Below are positions 49,652 through 58,970 of a stretch of 64,000 nt of DNA, in pieces. The position numbers were made by a program, and so were the translations under genes. The DNA comes from Rhodamnia argentea (taxonomy: Eukaryota; Streptophyta; Magnoliopsida; Myrtales; Myrtaceae), in the NCBI RefSeq assembly GCF_020921035.1, contig NC_063150.1, positions 24,661,826-24,725,825 of the forward strand. Direction: 5' to 3'. The notes beneath the pieces were generated by a model that did no database searches, was not told where the DNA came from, and saw nothing but the letters and a program-made list of their open reading frames with translations. Numbering within the stretch: position 1 is the first letter of the stretch; the number at the start of each line of letters is the position of its first letter.

Positions 49652-49657
49652 TTTATA
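49652..49657 (-). promoter_or_regulatory. TATA box of the YGL/LRDR gene
   Basis: CTATAAAG on the - strand, about 147 bases upstream of the start codon, followed by pyrimidine-rich sequence; spacing fits a leader of roughly 110 bases. Confidence 0.6.
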
Positions 49658-51125
49658 GAGGGAAAGAGAGGAGGCGGGGGTTGGGGAGGGCAAGATGGTA
49701 ATTTGACGCGGTGGCGATGATTTCTTTTTCATTTTTGTTTTTGTGGAGGGCGATGATTCTGGTGCGGCAGACTTTGACGTGTATGGGTTTTCGATGGCGG
49801 GGCCCACGCAAATTGTCTTTATCTTTTTCACCGCAGTGATCGGACATGGGAGGAGGAATGGAGGAGGCTTGTACCACCGGGCCGGGAGGGATGGGATCGG
49901 CTGCGCGAGGTAGCACCGTGCACTCGTCTGGACCTGCAGTCAACTCTTTGACTCGCCTTGTCTGGTGTGGTGGTGTTACTGGGGTATGTTCTTTCTTGTT
50001 TGGGTTATTGTAATTTTTTAAAAAAAATTTCTAATTTATTTGTCTAGTCATTTTACATTATTTACTTCCGAAATTACCACGCCGCCCCCAAAAAAAAAAA
50101 AATCTAAAATTACTATCTGAATTTTGAGTTAAGCCGCTCGGCCGCAAGCGATGGGAATAAGGTATGAGAACTCAGGGTGCGCATGACAACATTTTTATTT
50201 CTTTATTTTTTTCATTTTTTTATTTCAAGAAATAATTTTGGAACAAAAATTCCTTTGATAACGCAAATTTCATTTTTCTATTTGTGGGTCAAATTTTAGC
50301 TCATAAATAAGAAGTAAAAATTTTCTACTTTTCTATTCTCACTCCCTCTATCTCGCGTGCGATCTACCTCTCTCTCATGTCCTTGCCGTCAATCGCCATT
50401 CTTCGATTGCCATCCGCCATTCCCCGTCCACTGCCGGCCACTTCTCTTGCATCCTTTTCGCCATACATTTTTCATTGTTCGCGGGGCCGTCGATCACCCA
50501 CAGCTAATCTGCAATCCCTAGCTCCTGTTCGCCCTTCCCCATTCGCCATCCGTCAACCGCCGGTCTCCATTCGCTCATCGCCGTCTACCGGTCTCCGATC
50601 GTCCATCGTCAATTAACGGCCGCCGACCAACCAAAACCCGGCCGGCCGGCGTCGTAGAAATTTCATATCGTTATCAAACGAATTTCTATCCCGGGTACCG
50701 AAATTTTGTGTCTTTATCAAACCCGTCTCTCATTCATAAATTTGGCTAGAGAATAAAAATACAAAAATATATTTCTGGCCGGAAATAGAGCTCGAAAATA
50801 GAATGGTTATCATTGGCGCCTATGGAAATCCTTTGATTGCGCTATTTAAAGAAGTTTTAGAATTTGATTAGATTATGTTGTAACTTTTAGAATTTTACAT
50901 ACTTTTACGAAAAAAGTGCACTTACCCAAATCTTTAATCAATGTAACCGTATGGAGCTCGTTTATTAGCTAGTGATGGCAGGGGAGGACCACTATAATAT
51001 GAGTTCGGATGATACATGTGATGAGATGCTCTGTCTCTGTTGGTGCCCCTATTTAGTGTCCATCAATTCGAATTATCAGTCGATATAAACAAAAGGGAAT
51101 CGTGAAATTTACGCTCACAGTACCA
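49658..51125. other. Promoter and intergenic DNA of the YGL/LRDR gene
   Basis: A perfect 22-base direct repeat beginning TGATCGGACATGGG occurs at 49611-49632 and 49837-49858, on either side of the TATA box. A foldback element occupies about 50165-50825 (separate entry). Nothing else recognised. Confidence 0.5.
50165..50825. mobile_element. Foldback element with GC-rich core
   Basis: The left end 'AGGGTGCGCATGACAACATT' pairs with the right end 'GGTTATCATTGGCGCC' with mismatches, and 'TTTGATAACG' (left) pairs with 'CGTTATCAAACGA' (right). The core at about 50380-50670 is GC-rich, built of short 'CGCCG(A/T)C' and 'CCGTC' repeats and gives an ORF of no known family. No clear target duplication. 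Confidence 0.55.
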
Positions 51126-52430
51126 ATCTTTGAGACTTCTCGAGCCACCAACATTTGAAATTCGACACTATTGAGTACATCCACCTACCACGGATCATGA
51201 AATGACGATTCGTTTACACAACACCTTTGTTGAAAATCGAGCTTATTCGTGCGATATGATGCCTAATTATCCCATCCCTTAATCTCGATTAGATGCCGCA
51301 TACCTTTTACCTTTCAAGTCACCGAGAAACAGAACACAGGAAGCGCACGTTCCGATAAGCTATTTTGGAAAAAAAAAACATATATCTTATTGTAAGTCTT
51401 AAATTTTATCACTGTACCATGTAAATGACTTGAAAAAACAACATTTGCCTCAAACTTCTTACCAGAAAATTTGATGACTATTCGATAATCATTATAAGAT
51501 AAATAACAAGTACATAAATTTTCATGATTTGCAATAATTTTCTCATATTCGGATAGAGATGTTATCCAAGTTATTCAAAAGGAAGTCGATACAGATTCAT
51601 CCCCAAGTCTGCTAACATCGTAATCATGTTGCTTTTAACTTCTTCCCATTTAGTTTCCAGTGAGTTATCCTTAATGCTATTTTTGGGTCCTGGAGTAATA
51701 AGTATCGTCATTAATGTTTGCTTAACCTAAGCTATTTTTTTTTTGTCCAAATCAAGAAAGAAGTTCAATTGATGAAATTTAGTAGAACTATGAAAGTCAC
51801 TACCTACTACCAACATTTGAAATTCGGCACTATTAAGTCCATCCACCTACCGTGGATCATCAAGTGACAAATGTTTATACAACACCTTTGTTGAAAATCG
51901 AGCTCATCCGTGCGATAGGATGCCTAATTATCCCATCCCTTAATCTCGATAAGATGCCACATACCTTTCACTTTTCGAGTCACCAACGAACCCAAGCACA
52001 GGAAGCGTAGGTTTCGATAAGATATTTTGGGGAAAAAAACGTGTATCGTATCGTATGTCTTAAATCTTATCGCTCTACTCTGTAAATGACTTGAAAAACA
52101 ATATTTGCCTCAAACTTCTTACTAGAAAATTTCATGAATATTTGATACTTGTTATAAGATAAATAAGAAGTACATAAATTTTTATGATTTGCAAGAATTT
52201 TCTCATATTCGGATAAAGATGTTATCCAAATTTTTCAAAAGGAAGTTGATATAGATTCGCCCTCAGGTTTGCTTACATTGTAATCATGTTGCTTTTTCAA
52301 AACAAAAGAAAATCATCCTGCTTTTAACTTCTTCCCACTTAGTTTCCAGTGAGTTATCCTTAATGCTATTTTTAGGTCGACCTTTTGAGTAATAAGTATC
52401 GTAATTAACATTCGCTCAACCAATGTAAAC
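51126..52430 (+). repeat. Direct tandem duplication of about 600 bases
   Basis: Copy 1 (about 51146-51725) and copy 2 (about 51810-52405) share in order 'CAACATTTGAAATTCG', 'CAACACCTTTGTTGAAAATC', 'CCTAATTATCCCATCCC', 'AAACTTCTTAC', 'TCTCATATTCGGATA' and 'AGTTTCCAGTGAGTTATCC', at about 90% identity by eye. The offset is about 664 bases. No coding sequence. Confidence 0.85.
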
Positions 52431-52499
52431 CTGTTTTCCTTTCCCACCAAATCACTATAATTCGTTCATGGAGGCTTTTTCGAGCTAATATTATTCTCC

Positions 52500-53105
52500 T
52501 TTTTTTCTATTAATTTGGGGGCACGGTAGCTGTAATCCGTGAATTGTCATGTACGTCTCATTATTCAAATGAGTCAGGGTCTTTAGTCTATTGAGGTGGA
52601 GTTTGAACACATTGGTGGAGTTTGAACATTTGCCCTCCAGTCCCAAAATTCAAAATCACCAAATTCTTTCTTTATCCCGTTTAACTAAGTGAGTGTCCTT
52701 AGCCTATCATCCAATTTTTTTTTTTATCCCTTATTTTCCTGTTTATCTTATGTTCAAAGTTGTTCGAACCCCAAAAAGCATGGTAACTTTAGTTCTATGA
52801 AAGTCTTTTTTTTTTTTTGCTCGGCTAGCTGAAAACCAATGAAATATCATGTACACGTCCCGTTAATCGACTAAATCCAGGTCTTCAGCCTAATTTGATG
52901 GAATCCGAATTTGTTATCTCCAATTTCAAAGCTGAAAATCACCCAATTTCATTATTTGCAATTCATTTTAACTAAGTGAGTGTTCTTAGTCTATCATCCA
53001 CTCATTTTTTTAGTAGTAAATCCCTTCTTTTTCCTGTTTATCTCTTGTTCCGAGTTGTTCAAATACCGAGGAGCATGGTAACTTCAGTTCTATAAAAGTC
53101 AATTT
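52500..53105 (+). repeat. Second tandem duplication, period about 290 bases
   Basis: Units at about 52515-52810 and 52815-53105 share 'TATCATCCA', 'TTTCCTGTTTATCT', 'GTTGTTC(G/A)AA', 'AGCATGGTAACTT(T/C)AGTTC' and 'TATGAAAGTC' or 'TATAAAAGTC'. A 'CTATGAAAGTCACT' piece also ends copy boundaries in the preceding 664-base repeat, so the two duplications are related. Confidence 0.75.
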
Positions 53106-54757
53106 ATCTTTTTCAGCAGCCATGCAAGTAGAGAAGTCAGGAAATTCGATCCGTGACAGATTTTAAGATGAGGTCCCATTCAGTAGTCGAGTTCCAGTTT
53201 GTCTTCTCTTTTGACAAGCCTTTTTCTGATTTTTCCTTGTAGATAATGGTAATGATTTGACCGTTCACGAATCTTTTTGCGCCACTAGTTAGTGAACTTT
53301 GAACCTTAGTTGCGTTTTTTAAATTATGTACTTTTTTCTACCGTTTAAAAATGTGGAAAATCCTGCCAAATAATTGTTTAGTAATTTCGATGTACTAAGG
53401 TTATAAAAAAGCCACCAATAGAGTGGTTAATCTTCCTTTTATGAGCTCTAAGCGTTGAGTTTTGCGAAAAGATCAATTAGGACTATGGTTAATTGTTAAG
53501 TGAATTCCTTCTTCTCAAGCCCAATTTGCGATTTCCTTATTTTAGGACAATCAAGATTGAGAGTTTCTCGATCTTCATAAAATGATGGAAGGTGAACATC
53601 TCAGCTATTCACTTATATTGAATCATATATTATAAATATATTATTGGCATGTTTCATATCAGTTTAAACTTTTGAGCAAAACGGGTTGTCTCACATAATA
53701 TCGTAGTATCGGTCAAGGGTTCGAATCATAATACACACTCTCTCAATATTATCCGGTTAAAGTGGTTCCGTTCACAACTCGTTTTGTCTATGTAACTCAA
53801 TTCGGAGTTCCTCCTAAGGTTCTGAGTGAGAAGCTCCTTCTCGGTTCCGCAAACTCCGAGTTCGACGTGGCAAATTTCGAATCCTCTTTTGTTTGTCCGT
53901 ATAGGTTAACCACCAAACCACTTTTGTTGTTGAGTAACTTTATTTTTTCTCTCTCTCTTTCTAGATTCTCGACTTTTCTTTTTCATTTGTGGCGCCGTTT
54001 TTACTTAACAACAAATCCACCAAACCATGACCATATCTCCGAAATACTTTACGTGTTGCCAAGGTTGAAGTCGGGGAGACCGAGAAGAAACTTGTTTTAG
54101 ATGCTGAAGTGCAAGGCAATGAGCGACATTTAAATTAGGTTTACCAACTAATTACACTTTTAAGCCAAACCATGGGCAATAATTCACTAATTAATTAAAA
54201 GAATAATACATATTAACTATTCAATTAATTAATTGATTTTAACTACCGGTCTTTCTTCCCCAAAAACCACGGGTGCACCTGGATTTCCTAGGTTCTGAGA
54301 GCAACTTGAACCTTAAATATTCGAAAAATATGGTATTATCTTAGTTCTTCGAAGGACTAAGCATCTGAAAATTATTCTCCTACAAGAATTTTACTATTGA
54401 AGAAATGTGACGATGTTTTGATTTTAGGGGACAAACAGGCTGCGGGATTCTTCATGTTGGGCTTCATATTATAATACATAGATAGTGCTAATTTTGTCGT
54501 CAACAGCTAAGATATCAAATTGGGAATCTAGGAGGATTCTTATCAAGGCGAGAAAAGAAAAAGAGATAAATGAAGACCCTTTCAAGAGGAGAAAACAAAA
54601 ACAAAATAAAATGAAACTAGTGTATGTATAATATGATATAATGAAGTATAAGTATAGTACAATATACTGTTGGTTCCGGTCTTCCCACGTAACTTCAATT
54701 TAAAACAAGACAACAAAATTTGCCTACGTTGTCGAGGTCACATGTCATGGTCCGGCT
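53106..54757. other. Intergenic DNA, no gene recognised
   Basis: AT-rich. A 112-codon ORF at 53762-54100 shows no family signature. Near 53690-53760 a stretch with CACATAATATC, GTATCGG and GGGTTCGAATC resembles a decayed LTR-plus-primer-binding-site junction of a TRIM-type element (weak). Confidence 0.45.
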
Positions 54758-54766
54758 CATAAATTA

Positions 54767-55994
54767 GGGAAAAATCCAAAAAAGAGCCCGAAGTTCTCTT
54801 GTTTTTTCAAATAAGGGCTCAAAGTGAACTCTGTTTCAAATAAGAGTTTGAAGTGTCATCATTTTTTCAAAAAAAGGCTTAAAGTGAATATTGTTTCAAA
54901 TAACGGCATGAAGTAATTATAAAATCTCAAAAAAGAGCCCGATTTCAAGGGCATTTTCGTCTTTTTACTTATTTAATTTTTTTTTACTTTTTTTATTTGT
55001 TTTACACTTTTTTTTTCTCTTCACTCACTCTCTCTCTTTCGTGATGCGACTAGACCCTCCCCCACTCTCTCTTTTCTTTCTTCTCCTTTGTCTTCATCTT
55101 CATCTTCTTTTTCCTTATGTTGCCCACAACCATCCCCTCCATCTTCGGATGCTAGCCAGCCGTCCACGTCGGCCCACCTGCAGCGGTGCCGCTCAACTGT
55201 CGGTCCGAGCCTCTCGTTGCCGCCGCCACTATTCCAAGCCCCCGCACCCGACGCCGAGAGACCCACGAGCTCGGTGAGGTCCAATCCCTATCTCCTTCTC
55301 TATTCACCTCCACCAACCACCCACTCAACCTCCGACTCCACCTCAAGCCATTAGCCACATGTTCGATCGTCGGCCTTCCCTTCCGTCGCCACCAAATCCG
55401 AGCCCAAGAAACTCATATCCGCACCCGACCCCGTGCCTTGAACCGTCGCGCCACCAAAGGACCCCGTGGCTGCCCTCTATGAGACTCGATACCACCCTCG
55501 GCCTTCGTAGTTGTGATCCACTGCTACCCTAAGGTCGTGCCGGTGCTCAAGCGGCCCCTGCTTAGTCTCGGGCGACGACCCACGACCCCCGATCCGGGCC
55601 GGGGCCGTCGATCCCGCACAAATCTAGGAAAGGGCCCGACCCTCTCTCGATGACCCTCGCCTTTGGCTGGCGACCCCACCGGCCTTCTCCGCCCTCGCCG
55701 ACCCGCCATTAGCGGTGGGCCGGCGGCTAGCCCTCCCGCCTATGTACCTTTTTTTTTTAATTTTTAAAAATAAAAAAAAGAAAAAAAAATAGAGGAAGAT
55801 GAACAAAAAAAATTAGAATGTGAAATGATGAAAATGCCTTTCATCCCGGACCCTTTTTTGTAACACTATAGCCACTTCAAGTCCTTAATTGAAACATACT
55901 ATGTCACTTTGAACCATTATTTGAAATAGAGTTTACTTAGCGCCCTTATTTGAAAAAAACAAGAGGACTTTAGGCCCTTTTTTGAATTTTTCCC
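54767..55994. mobile_element. Mutator-like foldback element with GC-rich core and 9-bp target duplication
   Basis: Flanked by perfect CATAAATTA repeats at 54758-54766 and 55995-56003, a 9-base target duplication typical of Mutator-like transposition. Ends pair as GGGAAAAATCCAAAAAA (left) and TTTTTTGAATTTTTCCC (right). Inverted 'AAATAAGGGC' and 'CTCTTGTTTTTTCAAATAAG'-type motifs fill the arms. The core (about 55030-55745) is GC-rich and yields overlapping Pro/Ser/Arg-rich ORFs in several frames, none a known protein. No transposase is present, so it is non-autonomous; the intact target duplication suggests a recent insertion. Confidence 0.85.
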
Positions 55995-56188
55995 CATAAA
56001 TTATTCTTTTGGAAAATTACCCTCATGTAGCTAGTGATCCTCCCACTCGATTTAACTAAGAATTTGACGTGTAAAGGAATCAATTCACCTGCCTAATCAC
56101 ATCCAGTATTGATTCAATTTATTATTCTTTTTATAAATAATAGTAAGAGGATGCACGAAAATGTAAAAAAAAACATAAATTGCAAAAA

Positions 56189-56776
56189 TGTTGGGTTATT
56201 CCACATTGATTGTGGAAAGAATCGGCGGTTAATTTATAAGTATGAGTGAAACCCTCAATCTTTGACTTAACTTTTGGGATAGAGAGGTCTAATACCACAT
56301 AATAATGGTATCAGAGTCAATGGTTGATTGGTGGTCTATTCCCAATATGTATCGGTATTTGTGGGAGATTGTTAAGATACATGTGTGTGTTGTGTTAGAG
56401 AAATCCCACATTAGAGAAATGTTGTGGTGGCATGCGCTCCCAACAAATGGTATTGGACTCAATGGTTGATTGGTGGCCCATTCCCAATATGTATCGATGT
56501 TTGGTGAATATATCAATGAATGAATTTGGTAAGATTATCAACAAGTCTGAACTCAACGGACATATACGGAGATATACGGGTTATTGCACCCAACAAACAC
56601 ATGAGAGAGATACGGGTTCTTGCGACTCCGACTCAAGGATCGATGTGTAAGGGAGAGATTGTTGGGGTTATCTCACATCAATTGTGGAAGAGGCTGGTAG
56701 TTAGTTTATAAATGTGAGGTAAAACCTCAAACTTTGATATAGCTTTTGAGATGAGAGATGCCAATACCACCCAACA
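56189..56776 (+). mobile_element. TRIM (terminal-repeat retrotransposon in miniature)
   Basis: The 5' LTR at about 56189-56304 begins TGTTGGGTTATTCCACAT; the 3' LTR at 56660-56776 begins TGTTGGGGTTATCTCACAT and ends CCCAACA. Right after the 5' LTR, TGGTATCAGAGT (56306-56317) matches the usual plant primer-binding site for initiator methionine tRNA. A polypurine tract AAGGGAGAGA lies just before the 3' LTR (56649-56658). Flanks are poly-A, so the 5-base duplication AAAAA is uninformative. The internal 355 bases contain no gag or pol and a second partial PBS-like copy (56452 onwards). Total 588 bases: a non-autonomous retroelement. Confidence 0.85.
56452..56510 (+). repeat. Internal duplicate of the TRIM primer-binding region
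   Basis: ATGGTATTGGACTCAATGG followed by TTGATTGGTGGCCCATTCCC repeats the sequence just after the 5' LTR (56305-56365) with few changes. It is preceded by CTCCCAACAA, like an LTR end, hinting at a degraded middle LTR. Confidence 0.7.
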
Positions 56777-56789
56777 AAAAAAACGAAGA

Positions 56790-57440
56790 AGAAAGAGAGA
56801 TTTGGCTTAAAATAAGTTTCAAGAAAATTTCTCGGATTTTTCGGTATTCAGCTCACAAAAAATAAGTCGGTCAAGAAAAATATTTTCCTTCAATGAAAAA
56901 AAAGGCCTTCAAAAGTTGGAAAAATAATTTCCTCTTTTTAAAAGAGGAGATCATTCTCTCTCATCCTTTCTCCATGGACTCCTTTACATTTCTTTCTTTC
57001 TATAAATTACTTCTTTCTATTTTTATTTTTATTTCTTTTCTTCCTTCTTCCTTCACCGGCTTTGAGCCTAGTGACGGCCGATAGCCTTACTACCAGCCAT
57101 GACACCAGCCGTGAGCTCGGGGCTCGACCTCATTGGATCCGGCGAGACTCGAGCTCGCCTGCGACCTGTCGTCAGTCGTTGTAGTGGCTAATGACGATTG
57201 AAGAAGAAGGAAAAAGAAAAAAATAATAAAAATTTCAAATTTTTATAACTTAAAAATAAGAAAAAGAAAAAAGAAAAGAAAATTTATTAAAAGAAGTGCA
57301 CAGAGAAAAATTAAATTCGATTTTTCATTCTAAATGACGGAAGATATTTTTCGAATCTTTTTCATATTTTAGCCGAACACATAAAAATATTGTTATTTTC
57401 CAAAACATTTTTCAGAAACGCTAAATTTTTCACGAAACGA
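56790..57440. mobile_element. Possible foldback element with GC-rich core
   Basis: Left 'AAGAAAATTTCTCGGATTTTTCGG' is loosely complementary to right 'TTTTCCAAAACATTTTTCAG' and 'TTTTTCACGAAACG' segments, around a GC-rich core at about 57040-57190 ('CCGGCGAGACTCGAGCTCGCC'). Pairing is weak and no target duplication was found. Confidence 0.4.
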
Positions 57441-58180
57441 ACGGAGCTTTAATTGAAATGAACATAAAATTCTGATAGATATTAAGGATTCGACTTGATT
57501 TATGTGTTCTAGAGATTTAATAAATCACATTGTAGTTGACTAGTTGGTTCGATCAATTTTTAATTTGTTTTCATCTACGTTCATAAATTTTTGCGAAACT
57601 TCTCTTTGAAAAAACGTGCTTGAAAAAAGCCCTTTTCGGATAGAATCATATAATTTGACCAAAAAAAAGAAGAAGATAGAATCATATAATGTCGAAATCC
57701 GAATATTAATTACTTTTTATTTTTTATAGGAATATTTAAGGAAAAAAAAGGATGAAAGGAAGAGTAGGAAATTCCTTGAATAGGACTTGATTACCAAAAA
57801 GTCCTACCCATAAAAAATGAAAGAAGTCTTTGTATTAGACAAGGAAAAACGAAGGGCGAAAGTTATTCGAAAAATTTATAATTTAAATAATCATGAATGA
57901 CGTGTCACGATTTCAATTTTGGATAGAGTTTGGAAGGACAGAAGGCAGCGACGCCCATCGTTTTGTTTTATGGCCCACGGTTTCAGGAATTATTGGTCGA
58001 TTCGAGCCGTCGGTCGATTGGAACCTTTAGTTAATCCCAAGATTCCGGAGCTTGGGTAGGATGTGCCCGACCCCATCTTGTGTATTGTGGAACCTTCACT
58101 TCTCTTTCATTCGATTTGTTGTCCAATGGGAAGTTGAAAAAGATCCCATCTGATATAACTATCATTAGGAGGTGTAAACC
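57441..58180. other. Intergenic DNA, no gene recognised
   Basis: AT-rich with poly-A runs and no conserved ORF on either strand. Confidence 0.5.
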
Positions 58181-58189
58181 TATAAAATT

Positions 58190-58961
58190 TGACAAAAAAG
58201 GACATCATAAGTGTCATTTTTTTTTTTTTTTTGGGGATTTCTTAAGTGCAAAAAACGAAGAAAAATGATCACTCAAGTGTCGAATTAAAGAAATTCGGGT
58301 CAAACCGATTATGTGACATTTATAAAATAGATATTTAGAAGACGTGACAAGTTTTTAAAAAAATTCAATCCATGTGTATTTCTAAACTTAAAAATGGGCT
58401 AAAAAAAAAAAAAACAGGTTAAATTAATTTAAAAATAAGCTAAATAATTTTAAAAAAATAAAAATAAAAAGAGAAAGGGCTTGGGCAAGGGTTACGGCTC
58501 TCATCCGGACCGGACAAGGTCCGGGAGAGGGCCTGTAGGTTGTCGCCTAGGGTCGCCGACCACTAGTCGGGGCATGGCAGCTCCCACCAGCCTTTCCTCA
58601 CCCATTGTCCGCCATGGTGGGAAGGAAGCGGCGAGAGCTCACCGCCTGTGCAACCCTTTATTTAAAAAAAAAATAGCTTAATTTTATCTTTTTTTAAATC
58701 TAATTAAATTTGCATTTTTTAAAATATTTTTTTTCAAACTTTTAGTTTTTTTTTTATTATCGTGACCTTCGGTGAGCCATGTTAGCTTCTGATATTAATA
58801 AAAAAAAGGTCATGTAGGATTTCCGGCCGAGTAAGATCGGAGTTGGCACTTAAATGGTCATTTTAAAAAAAAGTTGGCACTTAAAAGTGATTCGAAAATT
58901 TTTTTTGCCACTAAAGTGAACGACATAGACAAGTTTTGTCACTTCTGGTGTCTTTTTTGTC
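58190..58961. mobile_element. Mutator-like foldback element with 9-bp target duplication
   Basis: Flanked by perfect TATAAAATT repeats at 58181-58189 and 58962-58970. Ends pair as GACAAAAAAGGACATCATAA (left) and CTTCTGGTGTCTTTTTTGTC (right). The inner arms carry 'GGCACTTAAA' and 'CACTTAAGTG'-type motifs in common with the element nested at 10219-11160, so the two belong to one family. The core at about 58470-58660 is GC-rich. No transposase is present. Confidence 0.82.
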
Positions 58962-58970
58962 TATAAAATT

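Noticed and set aside
55021..55806. Several ORFs of 60-98 codons in GC-rich DNA
   Set aside because: They lie in the core of the Mutator-like element; multiple frames are open because of base composition.
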